Of a stretch of DNA of 64,000 bases, positions 15,930 through 25,356 are shown piece after piece. The notes beneath the pieces are model-generated. The model worked only from the letters and a program-made list of their open reading frames with translations, was not told the origin of the DNA and searched no databases. The DNA is from Lachnospiraceae bacterium. GTDB lineage: Bacteria > Bacillota > Clostridia > Lachnospirales > Lachnospiraceae. The stretch lies in contig JAAUZC010000044.1 of the NCBI GenBank assembly GCA_014804795.1, positions 1-64,000 on the forward strand. The letters run 5' to 3'. A program made the position numbers and the translations under genes. Positions within the stretch are counted from its first letter, which is position 1; each line of letters begins with the position of its first letter.

Positions 15930-17162
15930 TTACATCACTCTCCGCACTGCCAGGATCGGCCTGTACTGCGCATTGCTGACTTTGATGCCGGTTCTCTCCG
16001 TACTCGCATGGACGATCATGCCGCCGCCGATATACATGCCCACATGCCCTTCATAACAGATAATATCACCCGGCTGGGCCTCCGCATAAGAAACGCCGGT
16101 GCCCGCTTCCCGAAGCTGAGAAGACGTTCTGGGAACTCTGTAGCCATAATCCGCATACAGCCGGAAAATAAACCCGGAACAATCCGCCCCGTTTGTCAGG
16201 CTTGTCCCGCCGGATACATAGGGATTTCCGATAAACTGACAGGCATAATTTGCAATGGATTTTCCGGAACTGCTGCCGCCGGATTGCGCTACGATTCCCT
16301 GCGCCGCCGCTATGGTATTCGCCGCATTCGGATTGGGCGTCGTGTTCGTTGTTTTCCCGGCGCCGTTCTGCGCCGCCAGCCGTCTGCGCTCCTCTTCTTT
16401 CAGCTGTTCGATTTTCTTTGTATCCGCCGCAATCTGCTGCTTATACTGGGCAGCCCGGTTTTTCGCCTCCGCAATCTCTGCATCATAGTTGGCGCTTACC
16501 GCCTTTTTCTGTGCCAGAATACCGTTTAAATAGCTCTGCTGTTTTGCAAGGGATGCTTTATCCGCTTCCAGTGACTCTTTCTCTTCCACAAGTTCAGCCC
16601 TGTCGGCTTCCAGCTTTGCTTTCATATCCGCTACCTGCTGCTTGATCTTCTGGTACTCATCCAACATCCGGTCATCATATGCAGAAACTTCCTCTATGAA
16701 CTCCGCCCGGTTTAACAGCTCACTGAAACTGCCGCTGGACAGCAACAGTTCTAAATAGGAGCTTTCTCCCTGTTCGTAAGTGAAACGGATCCTCTCTTTC
16801 ATCGCCTCATACTGGCGTTTTTCCTCCGCTTCCGCCGCTTCATACTCCCCCTGTGCCACAGTGATCTCGGCTTCCTTGTCAACGATCTTCGCTTCCTGTT
16901 CCTCGATCTCATCCTCCAGCACACCGATTTCCGTATACAGATTCACAAGTTCCGCCTCGGTATCGCTGATCTCTTCCTCGATCAAATCCTGTTGATCCTG
17001 CAAACCGGAAATCGTCTCATTCTCACTATTCAGATAACTCTGGCTCTCCGCTATCTGCCGCTGCAGTTCCTCGATAGTCACAGCCTGCACATTTCCGGTG
17101 CTTTTCACAAACAACAGCGCACAAAACAGCAGACATATTGTACTTTTAATTCTTTTTTTCAT
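15930..17162 (-). CDS. Secreted coiled-coil NlpC/P60 peptidoglycan hydrolase
   Basis: Likely cell-wall endopeptidase (CwlO-like) that cuts D-Glu-diaminopimelate bonds in stem peptides. It is 410 aa. Signal peptide at residues 1-27, ending ..NVQA. A long Glu/Gln/Lys-rich coiled coil runs about 30-260, then an Ala/Asn/Thr linker, then an NlpC/P60 domain (about 295-410). The catalytic Cys is in NGADCSGFIFRLY and the His in EGHVGMYIGGG, followed by MIVHAST. The start at 17162 follows TTGGAAAATGA, a weak ribosome site. It follows asnS closely (15 bases) and may be cotranscribed. Confidence 0.9.
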   Translation of the reverse strand: MKKRIKSTICLLFCALLFVKSTGNVQAVTIEELQRQIAESQSYLNSENETISGLQDQQDLIEEEISDTEAELVNLYTEIGVLEDEIEEQEAKIVDKEAEITVAQGEYEAAEAEEKRQYEAMKERIRFTYEQGESSYLELLLSSGSFSELLNRAEFIEEVSAYDDRMLDEYQKIKQQVADMKAKLEADRAELVEEKESLEADKASLAKQQSYLNGILAQKKAVSANYDAEIAEAKNRAAQYKQQIAADTKKIEQLKEEERRRLAAQNGAGKTTNTTPNPNAANTIAAAQGIVAQSGGSSSGKSIANYACQFIGNPYVSGGTSLTNGADCSGFIFRLYADYGYRVPRTSSQLREAGTGVSYAEAQPGDIICYEGHVGMYIGGGMIVHASTERTGIKVSNAQYRPILAVRRVM

Positions 17163-17177
17163 TCATTTTCCAATCTT

Positions 17178-18569
17178 CTATAATTCACAATTATTGACTG
17201 TTCTCGGGAACGGCAGTACGTCGCGAATATTTGACATGCCTGTCAGGTACATGACGCAGCGCTCAAAGCCGAGACCAAATCCCGCATGGCGCACGGAACC
17301 GTAACGGCGCAGATCCAGATAAAAATCATAGTCCTCTTTTTTAAGTCCCATCTCTTCCATCCGTCTCTCCAGTGTTTCCAGATCATCTTCTCTCTGGGAA
17401 CCGCCGATGATCTCGCCGATACCGGGTACAAGACAGTCCATGGCCGCCACTGTCTTTCCATCTTCATTCAACTTCATATAGAAGGCCTTGATCTCTTTCG
17501 GATAGTCAGTCACAAAAACAGGACGCTTAAACTCTTTCTCCGTCAGATATCTCTCATGTTCTGTCTGCAGATCGCATCCCCAGGAAACCTTATAGTCAAA
17601 TTCATCATTATGCTTCTCCAAAATCTCAATCGCTTCGGTATAAGTCACATGGGCAAAGTCAGAGTTTGCCACATGCTCAAGCCGTTCGATCAACCCCTTG
17701 TCCACAAAGCTGTTGAAGAACTTCATCTCCTCCGGCGCATTTTCCAGTACATAGCGGATAATGTATTTGATCATGGACTCTGCAAGAATCATATCGTCTT
17801 TTAAGTCTGCAAAGGCAATTTCCGGCTCGATCATCCAGAATTCCGCCGCATGCCTGGTGGTGTTGGAATTTTCGGCACGGAACGTCGGTCCGAATGTATA
17901 CACATTTTTAAACGCAAAGGCATAAGTTTCTACATTGAGCTGTCCCGAAACAGTGAGGTTTGCCTGTTTTCCAAAAAAGTCATTGCTGTAATCAATGCTG
18001 CCATCGTCCTTTTTCGGCGGATTTTCCATATCAAGCGTTGTCACCTGAAACATCTCGCCGGCTCCCTCGCAGTCCGAGCCCGTGATGATCGGTGTATGCA
18101 CATAGACAAATCCTCTGTCCATGAAAAATGTATGGATTGCATAGGCGATCAGCGAGCGCACTCTGAACACCGCCTGGAACGTGTTGGTCCTTGCACGCAA
18201 ATGCGGGATCGTTCTCAAATACTCAAAGCTGTGACGCTTTTTCTGAAGCGGATATTCCGGTGCGGACATACCCTCTACCAGTACCTCTTCCGCCTGTATT
18301 TCAAACGGCTGCTTCGCCTGCGGTGTCTCCACCAATATCCCTGTCACAACGACTGCCGCTCCTACGTTCAGTCTGCTGATCACATCAAAATTATCTAACT
18401 TATCACTGTAAACAATCTGCAGCGGCTCAAAAAAAGTCCCGTCGTTTACAACAATAAAGCCAAACGTTTTGGAATCCCTGATATTCCGGATCCAACCGCC
18501 CACTGTTATTTTCTTTCCGATATACGCTGCCTTATTTCTGTATAATTCCCGAATTTCTGTTAAATCCAT
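17178..18569 (-). CDS. asnS: Asparaginyl-tRNA synthetase
   Basis: Charges tRNA-Asn. It is 463 aa, a class IIb synthetase. An N-terminal OB-fold anticodon-binding domain (about 10-110; [27 protein letters not shown]) precedes the catalytic core with motif 2 ([24 protein letters not shown]) and motif 3 ([16 protein letters not shown]). I chose the ATG at 18569 because GGAGG lies 7 bases upstream and the family starts here. The ribosome site abuts a 13-mer (18584-18596) that also occurs at the ends of the dispersed repeat described below. It is 37 bases downstream of the foldase-like lipoprotein gene. Confidence 0.96.
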   Translation of the reverse strand: MDLTEIRELYRNKAAYIGKKITVGGWIRNIRDSKTFGFIVVNDGTFFEPLQIVYSDKLDNFDVISRLNVGAAVVVTGILVETPQAKQPFEIQAEEVLVEGMSAPEYPLQKKRHSFEYLRTIPHLRARTNTFQAVFRVRSLIAYAIHTFFMDRGFVYVHTPIITGSDCEGAGEMFQVTTLDMENPPKKDDGSIDYSNDFFGKQANLTVSGQLNVETYAFAFKNVYTFGPTFRAENSNTTRHAAEFWMIEPEIAFADLKDDMILAESMIKYIIRYVLENAPEEMKFFNSFVDKGLIERLEHVANSDFAHVTYTEAIEILEKHNDEFDYKVSWGCDLQTEHERYLTEKEFKRPVFVTDYPKEIKAFYMKLNEDGKTVAAMDCLVPGIGEIIGGSQREDDLETLERRMEEMGLKKEDYDFYLDLRRYGSVRHAGFGLGFERCVMYLTGMSNIRDVLPFPRTVNNCEL

Positions 18570-18583
18570 ATTGGTATCCTCCA

Positions 18584-18596
18584 TTCCAGTTCCGCA
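18584..18596 (-). repeat. Solo copy of 13-mer repeat end, before asnS
   Basis: TTCCAGTTCCGCA on the plus strand is identical to two copies at 57821-57833 and 57926-57938 and close to 31910-31922. On the minus strand it leads into AATGGAGG and the asnS start. Confidence 0.55.
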
Positions 18597-18606
18597 CATG
18601 CCATTT

Positions 18607-19626
18607 TTACTCCCCGTAAATTTCCACCAGGAAGCTATAAACTTTGTCATATAAAAGACTTACTCTTACACTTTCTTTGTCAAGCTCTTCTTCTGCATCA
18701 TCAGACGACGTATAGCCCGCGATCGTCTCGTCAAGTTCCTCATCCGATACAGAAATTCCCTCCGCATTTGCAATTGCCTGCAGGGCAAGTCCCTCCTTTG
18801 CGCATCGCAGTGCAGCCGCATCAAGCCCGTCCTCTATACTGTCAGCGCTTATATAATAGGTATTCGCCATATACTGCTCTAAACTTACCCCTGCGGCCGC
18901 AGCTTCATTCTCAAAATCTGTCTGCAAACTGTTCCGGTAATCCTCCACCAGAGACTCCGGCACCTCTTCATAAGTGCATCCTGCGATCAGACTTGTTGCA
19001 ATGTAGCTCTTCAATGTCCTCTCATACTGATACTGTGCATAATTTCTCAGCATGATTCCGGCATCTTCCCTGTATGCGTCAGCACTCTGATAGCCCGGAT
19101 CCACCAGACCTACATTCTCATCTGTGAGCTCCGATAAAATATAATTGATTTTTACCGCAAAAACACAATCCTTTCCTGCCACATCTGCGGATCTGTAATT
19201 TTCCGGAAACTGCAGAGAAAGCTCTTTCGTCTCCCCGACATTCGCACCGACTAACCCTTCTTCAAAGCCCTCGATAAAACTGCCGGATCCGATCTCAAGA
19301 AGCTGACTCTGTGCCGTACCGCCCTCGAAAGCCGTGCCGTCAATCGTACCCGCATAATCGATATTGACCACATCCCCGTTTTCTACCGTTCCGGTCGGCT
19401 CATGCAGCTCGCTCACCGCATTGACCTTACTATTAATATAACTTTTCACATCGGCATCTGTTATTTCAATTTTGGCCTGTCGCTGTATTTCCATATTTTT
19501 ATAATCGGGAAGTGTCACATATTTTTCCACTTCCATATCTCTCAGGTCTGCAATGGTTACATTGCTCTTTCCACAGCCTGTCAGCAAACAAAGCAGCATT
19601 GCCGCCGCCACTATTCTTTTCCTCAT
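18607..19626 (-). CDS. FKBP-type peptidyl-prolyl isomerase lipoprotein, trigger-factor-like
   Basis: Probable extracytoplasmic protein-folding factor anchored to the membrane. It is 339 aa. The lipobox LLTGC puts the lipidated Cys at 18. An FKBP domain spans about 80-170 ([47 protein letters not shown]), and a helical C-terminal region resembles the trigger-factor C-domain (about 175-335). Trigger factor itself is cytoplasmic and lacks a lipobox, so this is an exported relative. It is followed by asnS on the same strand. Confidence 0.88.
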   Translation of the reverse strand: MRKRIVAAAMLLCLLTGCGKSNVTIADLRDMEVEKYVTLPDYKNMEIQRQAKIEITDADVKSYINSKVNAVSELHEPTGTVENGDVVNIDYAGTIDGTAFEGGTAQSQLLEIGSGSFIEGFEEGLVGANVGETKELSLQFPENYRSADVAGKDCVFAVKINYILSELTDENVGLVDPGYQSADAYREDAGIMLRNYAQYQYERTLKSYIATSLIAGCTYEEVPESLVEDYRNSLQTDFENEAAAAGVSLEQYMANTYYISADSIEDGLDAAALRCAKEGLALQAIANAEGISVSDEELDETIAGYTSSDDAEEELDKESVRVSLLYDKVYSFLVEIYGE

Positions 19627-19835
19627 GATAAATTTTTCCTTTCCTCAAATCGCAGTATTTAAATAGTATCCGCTACATGCGATCACAGATTTACGATTAC
19701 TTTTTCCCGTTATCGCTCATTGTATCACAATTCGCGCATTGTTAAAAGTATAAGTTTATATTTCTTCATCTTGCCATTCCGGCAAATAAATGCTAAAATA
19801 CCTTTATTGCAGAACTAATGTCAGGAGGAAGAACT

Positions 19836-20315
19836 ATGAACACAGGAATGATTGTACTGATCGTCGTACTCGTTATTTTGGTTGCGGCTGTTGTCGGTCT
19901 TATCTTTCTCGGAAAAAAAGCTCAGAAAAAACAGGAAGAACAGCAGCAGCAGATTGAAGCCTATAAACAGACTGTGAGTATGCTTATTATAGATAAGAAA
20001 CGGATGCCGTTAAAAGACGCCGGCCTGCCGCAGGCTGTCATCGACCAGACACCGAAAATAATGCGCCGCTCCAAACTTCCTATTGTAAAAGCAAAGATTG
20101 GTCCCCAGATCACTTCTCTTGTGGCCGACGAAAAGATTTTTGATGATATTCCGGTAAAAAAAGAAGTAAAAGCTGTTGTCAGCGGTATCTATATCACTTC
20201 TGTAAAGGGAATGCATGGTAAAAACAACACACCGAAGAACACCAAGCCCAAAAGCAAATTTAAGCAGCTTCTTGAAAAAGCTCAGGAAAAGGCCGGGGTT
20301 GGCCAGGTAAAATAA
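19836..20315 (+). CDS. Single-pass membrane protein of unknown function
   Basis: I do not recognise this 159-aa protein. A transmembrane helix occupies about residues 4-25 (MIVLIVVLVILVAAVVGLIF). A Lys/Gln-rich, probably coiled-coil stretch follows (KKAQKKQEEQQQQIEAYKQ), then a soluble domain and a basic C-terminal tail. The topology would leave the soluble part in the cytoplasm. AGGAGG lies 9 bases before the ATG at 19836; an ATG six codons earlier lies upstream of that site. Its stop is 2 bases from the convergent DUF1934 gene and no terminator is visible between them. Confidence 0.75.
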   Translation: MNTGMIVLIVVLVILVAAVVGLIFLGKKAQKKQEEQQQQIEAYKQTVSMLIIDKKRMPLKDAGLPQAVIDQTPKIMRRSKLPIVKAKIGPQITSLVADEKIFDDIPVKKEVKAVVSGIYITSVKGMHGKNNTPKNTKPKSKFKQLLEKAQEKAGVGQVK

Positions 20316-20317
20316 TT

Positions 20318-20764
20318 TTATATGATCTCTATTTCCAGTCTGCACGCCGCCTGTTTTTCTCCCTGTATAAAGAGAGTATACATAAGCTGCAGGCTGGTTT
20401 TTTCCTGCCCTTTTTCCAGTTTCGCTTCCGCTGTGTCCACACCGATCTCCAGCGCGCCATAAGGCGTTTCGTACTCCGACCGGTGCTTCTTTCCCTGTTC
20501 AAATATCATTTTCCAGGAAACTGCGCCGGATTTTTTTAACGCTGCTCTTACCGGCTCATTTTCTATTTTCAGTAAATTTTTCACTTTTGCAGATGTGCCT
20601 GTCCCCGATTCGTCCAAATTTTCCGTATAAAGTACATAAAGGACGCCGTTCCTCTCAGAAAGCTGTCCTTCACTTTTCGTTTCCATGATCTGTTTTTCGC
20701 CGTCTGTGCTTATCTGCTCAGACCTGACACGGACCGTACACTTTTTTCTCTTTTCGTCTATCAT
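20318..20764 (-). CDS. DUF1934 (YwiB-like) beta-barrel protein
   Basis: Small cytoplasmic lipocalin-like protein of unknown role, 148 aa. Family features are the N-terminal basic strand KKCTVRVRSEQ, the central LYVLYTENLDESGTGTSAKVK and the C-terminal LQLMYTLFIQGEKQAACRLEIEI. It starts 6 bases after the murI stop, so it should be cotranscribed with murI. Confidence 0.8.
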   Translation of the reverse strand: MIDEKRKKCTVRVRSEQISTDGEKQIMETKSEGQLSERNGVLYVLYTENLDESGTGTSAKVKNLLKIENEPVRAALKKSGAVSWKMIFEQGKKHRSEYETPYGALEIGVDTAEAKLEKGQEKTSLQLMYTLFIQGEKQAACRLEIEII

Positions 20765-20770
20765 AATCTT

Positions 20771-21595
20771 CTAGTATTCCTCAATATGAATGACCTTTGC
20801 AGACAGGATACCGTATTTCAAAATAGAATTGGCAAAAATCTGAAACCGCTCCGCCGCATCACTGACAAAAAAGCGGTGCATATTGGTTCCGAGTCCCGGC
20901 GCCTGCTCATTCAGAATATCGTGATCTTCCAGCAGCTTTTTCAGTTCTCTGGCTGTCTCATAGGCCGGATTCACAAGTCGTACACCGTCTCCTACAATGC
21001 GCTGCACTGTCTTTCGTATCATCGGATAGTGGGTACAGCCCAAAATCAATGTATCAATACCGACATCGATCAGATCTGTCAGATAACGCTTTGCTATTTC
21101 CTCTGTCACCGGATCTTCCCAAAGCCCCTCTTCCACAAGGTTCACAAACAACGGACACTCTTTTCCGATCACTTCCACTCTCGGTGCAAGCTGTCTGATG
21201 TATGTAGTATAGGTTTCACTGCCGATCGTACCGCGTGTGCCAATGACGCCGACTTTTCCGTTTTTTGTGGCCTCCACGGCCATTTTTGCTCCCGGCTTTA
21301 CCACACCGATCACCGGTACATCCGCCACTGCTTCTATTTCATCAAGCGCGTATGCGCTTGCCGTGTTACAGGCTACCACGATCGCCTTTACATGCTGTGT
21401 TTTTAAAAAACGGACAATCTGAAGTGCGTATTTTGTGACGGTCTCTTTTGTTTTATTTCCATAAGGCACTCTTGCCGTATCACCGAAATAAATCACTTTC
21501 TCATTCGGTATCTGATACATAATTTCCTTTGCCACCGTCAATCCGCCTACGCCGGAGTCAAATACGCCGATCGGTGCTTCTTTTCTATTGTCCAT
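20771..21595 (-). CDS. murI: Glutamate racemase
   Basis: Makes D-glutamate for peptidoglycan. It is 274 aa. Both catalytic cysteines are visible (VVACNTASA and LGCTHYP), with the N-terminal DSGVGGLTVAKE and FGDTARVPYG substrate loops. The ATG at 21595 follows AAAGGAACG. It lies downstream of a small membrane-anchored protein and upstream of the DUF1934 gene. Confidence 0.95.
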   Translation of the reverse strand: MDNRKEAPIGVFDSGVGGLTVAKEIMYQIPNEKVIYFGDTARVPYGNKTKETVTKYALQIVRFLKTQHVKAIVVACNTASAYALDEIEAVADVPVIGVVKPGAKMAVEATKNGKVGVIGTRGTIGSETYTTYIRQLAPRVEVIGKECPLFVNLVEEGLWEDPVTEEIAKRYLTDLIDVGIDTLILGCTHYPMIRKTVQRIVGDGVRLVNPAYETARELKKLLEDHDILNEQAPGLGTNMHRFFVSDAAERFQIFANSILKYGILSAKVIHIEEY

Positions 21596-21651
21596 TGTTT
21601 CTATCGTTCCTTTCCTTATCCGGCAGATTTTCTGCGGATATGTTAAACTCT

Positions 21652-21882
21652 TTATCTTTTCGCCCATTCCAGAATGCCGATCTTCACTTCAATCTGTTCC
21701 GGTTTTGCAGTGCTGATCTCATAGTAGAGATTTCCATCCCCTCTTTCTTCCGCCGTCACTTCTGTGCCGTTTTCATGAAATATCCTGACACAATCCCCCG
21801 TAAAAAAATACTGCGGAAAAGCAATTCCCCAAAAACCGACTGCCAGCAGCATGCTCAAAATCAATTTACATTTTTCTATCAT
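21652..21882 (-). CDS. Small membrane-anchored hypothetical protein
   Basis: 76 aa, not recognised. A hydrophobic segment at residues about 4-22 (KCKLILSMLLAVGFWGIAF) probably anchors it, and the acidic remainder would face outward. GAGGAG lies about 11 bases before the ATG at 21882. It is 56 bases upstream of murI and on the same strand, so the two may share a transcript. Coding status is supported only by the ribosome site, spacing and uninterrupted frame. Confidence 0.55.
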   Translation of the reverse strand: MIEKCKLILSMLLAVGFWGIAFPQYFFTGDCVRIFHENGTEVTAEERGDGNLYYEISTAKPEQIEVKIGILEWAKR

Positions 21883-21936
21883 AGATAACCACACTCCTCA
21901 TGTTCTTTTTAAGGAGTATGGCCCGTTTTTCGCTCT

Positions 21937-22617
21937 TTAAACAGTTTCGGCGCGTAATTGGCTGATGATCGCCTTTTCCTGATTATCGATGTGCTCTCTG
22001 GCAAGTCTTGAAGCCGTTTCCCTGTCGCCGCTTACAATACTTTCATAGATTGCCCGATGTTCCTTCACAAGCGTTTCATACTGGCAGTCATCTTTCAGAT
22101 ATTTCACCCGGTAACGGTACATCTGCTCGGCAAGATTGTTTAACATTTGCAATAATACGACATTTCCGGTAGCTTCTACAATAATATTATGCAGCGCTAC
22201 ATCTTTCTGTGCGATATCATGCAGATCTCCGCTTTTTATTGCCGCCTCAAAATCCTCACACGCCGTCTTTAAGGCCGCTTTTTTCTCTTTGTCAATTCGC
22301 TCACAGGCAAGTTCCGCGCTGAGCATATCCAGCACCCGCCGCACTTCCAACACATCCTTCAGGCTTTTTTCACTGATTTTCGTCACTATGGCGCCCCGCC
22401 GCGGCATCATGGTCACAAGCCCTTCCAGTTCCAGTTTGCGAATTGCCTCCCTGATCGGTGTACGGCTGACGCCGAGCTTGTCCGCCAAATGGATTTCCGT
22501 CAGTCTCTCTCCTGCCTGCAGCTCTTCCAAAAGAATTGCCCGGCGCAATTTTTTAAAAACCACATCTCTAAGCGGCAAAAATTCCTCTACTTTTGCATCA
22601 AATTCCTGATATGCCAT
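21937..22617 (-). CDS. GntR-family transcriptional regulator, FadR/FCD subfamily
   Basis: 226 aa. Winged helix-turn-helix at about 17-80 (AGERLTEIHLADKLGVSRTPIREAIRKLELEGLV), then an FCD ligand-binding domain (about 90-215) with the metal-site His and Asp positions in the usual places (DVALHNIIVEATGN; EHRAIYESIVSGD). Family members sense organic acids or sugar acids. No target is evident from neighbours: ispE lies upstream and the murI cluster downstream. AAAGGAC precedes the start. Confidence 0.9.
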   Translation of the reverse strand: MAYQEFDAKVEEFLPLRDVVFKKLRRAILLEELQAGERLTEIHLADKLGVSRTPIREAIRKLELEGLVTMMPRRGAIVTKISEKSLKDVLEVRRVLDMLSAELACERIDKEKKAALKTACEDFEAAIKSGDLHDIAQKDVALHNIIVEATGNVVLLQMLNNLAEQMYRYRVKYLKDDCQYETLVKEHRAIYESIVSGDRETASRLAREHIDNQEKAIISQLRAETV

Positions 22618-22647
22618 TTCATAGTCCTTTCTTTGCCTTACTTTCCG

Positions 22648-23514
22648 TTACGCTTGAAAGCCTGAAACAAACACTTCTTTCGCCAGACTTTTACTTCTGA
22701 TCATATCCATTGCTTCTTTTGCTGCTTCACTTTCTTTAAAGATACCGAAAACAGTAGGTCCGCTGCCGCTCATGATCGCCTGAAGCGCCCCTGCCTCTTT
22801 CATCAGTTTTTCTATCTCGCCAATCACGGGATACTCTTTTCCCGTCACACTCTCCAACACATTTTCCAGCTTTTCACAAAGCCCCTCGAGATGTTCCGTT
22901 TCTATACTCTGCAGTATACCGTCAATATCCGGGTGATGTTCCAGTTCATCCAATCTCAGATTTTCATACACATGTTTTGTGGATACATCTATATCCGGTT
23001 TTGCCAGCAAAACTGTGCAGGCCGGTGGTTTTTTTAACGCTGTCAGCACTTCTCCTATCCCCTCGGAGAGAGCACAGCCCCCAAGCAGACAATAAGGCAC
23101 ATCCGCCCCCAGCTTTACTCCTTCTTCCTGCAGTTTCTTAAGAGACAGTTCTAGCCCAAACAGTTCATTCATTCCTTTCAACACAGCCGCACAGTCAGCA
23201 GACCCCCCTGCCATTCCTGCCGCCATCGGGATACGCTTTTCCAGAAAAATTTCCACACCTCCCTGTATGGAATACCTCTCTTTCATAAGCTTTGCCGCTT
23301 TATACGCCAGATTTCTCTCATCACAGGGCAGGCCGCTTTTGTCCGTTTTCACTACGATCTCATCCTCTGCGAGCCGCCTCATAGTCACCGTATCCGCCAG
23401 TTCCACGGACTGCATGACCATCCTCACTTCATGATACCCGTTTTCCAGACGCCTTACCACATCTAATCCCAGATTGATTTTCCCATATGCTTTCAGAACC
23501 AGTTCCTGACCCAT
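22648..23514 (-). CDS. ispE: 4-diphosphocytidyl-2-C-methyl-D-erythritol kinase
   Basis: Phosphorylates CDP-ME in the non-mevalonate isoprenoid pathway. It is 288 aa, a GHMP kinase. The N-terminal KAYGKINLGLDV carries the catalytic Lys. The ATP loop is MAAGMAGGSADCAAVLKG and the C-terminal motif 3 is MSGSGPTVFGIF. AGGAAG precedes the ATG. The GntR regulator begins 30 bases downstream, so the two are probably cotranscribed. Confidence 0.95.
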   Translation of the reverse strand: MGQELVLKAYGKINLGLDVVRRLENGYHEVRMVMQSVELADTVTMRRLAEDEIVVKTDKSGLPCDERNLAYKAAKLMKERYSIQGGVEIFLEKRIPMAAGMAGGSADCAAVLKGMNELFGLELSLKKLQEEGVKLGADVPYCLLGGCALSEGIGEVLTALKKPPACTVLLAKPDIDVSTKHVYENLRLDELEHHPDIDGILQSIETEHLEGLCEKLENVLESVTGKEYPVIGEIEKLMKEAGALQAIMSGSGPTVFGIFKESEAAKEAMDMIRSKSLAKEVFVSGFQA

Positions 23515-23615
23515 ATCTTCTGCTTCCTGCCAATTTTTGTTTTTCTATATGAATATTGTATTTTATTATATACAATCTGCTGTTTATAGTCAACGTGCCT
23601 CTTAAATTTATCTAT

Positions 23616-23637
23616 GGCCTGCTGCATGCAGCAGGCC
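23616..23637. repeat. 22-bp perfect palindrome
   Basis: GGCCTGCTGCATGCAGCAGGCC lies between the ispE promoter region and the end of the SPOCS/LysM gene. It folds into a 9-bp stem with a CATG loop. There is no clean T-run in either direction, so terminator function is possible but weakly supported. Confidence 0.6.
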
Positions 23638-23658
23638 ACGTCATAAGAGGGCAAAAGA

Positions 23659-25206
23659 TTACCGTATGATCAGCATCTTATCTCCCTCATGCACCTCATC
23701 CCTCGTCAGATGGTTCATCTCTTTCAGACTTTCCAGCGAAACCATATATTTCTTCCCTATATCCCACAAGCTGTCCCCGGATTTCACCACATATCCTACC
23801 ATGCCCGGCATCTTTTTAAATTTTTCCGCATCCGGTTCACACAGTTCAACTTCCTGGATCATATCTTCTTTCGCCCGTCTGAAAACCGCCATTTCAAAAC
23901 TCAATATTCCTTTCACTTCCCAGGCTTCTCCTGCCCCTGCCACCGACAGATTCTCCAGACAGATCTTCAAACTGCCGAGTTCCGACGCCGTGATGCCCGA
24001 TGTTTCCAACAGATACTTAAACGGAATTTCCGCGTGAATCCTGTAAAACTTTCCGTCGCTCTCATCCTGCAATAAGAAATCGGCTTCCACCGCACCAAGT
24101 ATCTCAACGCCTTCTTCCGTCTGTGTCTGCCCCTCTTTCTGGGCTGATGTCTGACAGTGTAAAAGCTTCGCCCCGGCAGGTACACCCTCCGCCGAGACTT
24201 CCTCCGACAGCCTGTATTTTCCGGTGCATTTTGTCATCATTGACCTGTACTGCGTTTCTTTTCTTTCTAATCTCACTTCTTTCTGCAATCCGTAGCAGTC
24301 CGCCAGAATTTCTATTTTTTCCTCCCTGTACAGTTTCATATACAGATCGATCGTCATTTCCAGAGAAATAACCCGTCTTTCACCATCGAAGTCTTCCTGC
24401 ACTTCAATATCCTGCTGGCTGACCTGATAACGGATATCTGTGATCAGATCTTCCATACAGCCCTGGCAGTCCACAGAACCGGAAATCGGAATCGTTGTGC
24501 CGAATATCTGCGTGCCTCCTTCTCCATTTTGGGGCGCATACAGGAAAAATGCCTTAATCTCTCCCTTTACAAAAAGCTTTTCTTCCACTGCCCTGAATTC
24601 CAATTCTGACATTTCAATATCTTCCCAGATCAGACTGCCGATATTCTGACAGCTCTGGGGCAGCTCCATCTCTTCTCTGATGCGGAAAATGTCTTTTTTA
24701 AGCACGGCAATGCCCGCCATATTGAGTGTCTTTTTCCGGCACTCAATCCCCATTTCCCGGGGCAGTCCCGGCAGATTCACCGACACCTGCTCTTCATAGA
24801 GCTCTTCCACAAACAATTCAAAACACGCCACGGCCTGAACGCTTAACTTACGGGAATTGATCATGCCGATCGTCATATCGTCCAGCTCCCACCTCGCCTG
24901 CACCAGTTCCTCTGTCCCGATGCCGTCCATATGCACCTGTTCCTCAAACGGAATACTGCCCTCCACAGAACAGATCTCCTGTTCCTCATCCGACTGATAA
25001 AGTACCTTATAATACAGTTTACCGCGCATTGTCACATGGTCGGACGCGGGCTTCAACTCCTCCAGCCGAATATAGCCTTTCTGCCCCAAAATGCGCGCAA
25101 TATCCGGTTTATTATCCTGTAGATTTCTGTCATCCTCCAGCGCAATCTGTGTCCCCGCTTTGTATTTCATGCGGTCCATATAAATTTTACGTTTCTCCAG
25201 CTCCAT
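23659..25206 (-). CDS. SPOCS (DUF3794) and LysM domain protein, probable spore-coat component
   Basis: 515 aa, no signal peptide. It has repeated SPOCS/DUF3794 modules, the first around residues 35-120 and another around 250-450. A C-terminal LysM domain (about 470-514) reads YVVKSGDSLWDIGKKYMVSLESLKEMN. In Clostridia and Bacilli this combination occurs in spore morphogenetic or coat proteins that bind cortex peptidoglycan through LysM. A weak sigma-E-like promoter upstream agrees with mother-cell expression. The spore-coat role is inferred from domains. Confidence 0.82.
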   Translation of the reverse strand: MELEKRKIYMDRMKYKAGTQIALEDDRNLQDNKPDIARILGQKGYIRLEELKPASDHVTMRGKLYYKVLYQSDEEQEICSVEGSIPFEEQVHMDGIGTEELVQARWELDDMTIGMINSRKLSVQAVACFELFVEELYEEQVSVNLPGLPREMGIECRKKTLNMAGIAVLKKDIFRIREEMELPQSCQNIGSLIWEDIEMSELEFRAVEEKLFVKGEIKAFFLYAPQNGEGGTQIFGTTIPISGSVDCQGCMEDLITDIRYQVSQQDIEVQEDFDGERRVISLEMTIDLYMKLYREEKIEILADCYGLQKEVRLERKETQYRSMMTKCTGKYRLSEEVSAEGVPAGAKLLHCQTSAQKEGQTQTEEGVEILGAVEADFLLQDESDGKFYRIHAEIPFKYLLETSGITASELGSLKICLENLSVAGAGEAWEVKGILSFEMAVFRRAKEDMIQEVELCEPDAEKFKKMPGMVGYVVKSGDSLWDIGKKYMVSLESLKEMNHLTRDEVHEGDKMLIIR

Positions 25207-25254
25207 ATTTTCTGCGAAAACCTCCCATCCTTTTCTATCTGCCTTTCCTATATA

Positions 25255-25281
25255 TAACTATGAAGCCCGGATGTTTTTTAT
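25255..25281 (-). promoter_or_regulatory. Possible sigma-E promoter of the SPOCS/LysM gene
   Basis: On the minus strand ATA, a 16-base spacer and CATAGTTA. The CATA core and spacing fit sigma-E; the 3' half of the -10 is imperfect. Confidence 0.35.
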
Positions 25282-25356
25282 TCGTAATACCTCAGACAGT
25301 ATATCTGTCCTGTTCCATAATACCACACATAGCGGAGCCTTGACCGGACTGACGGT

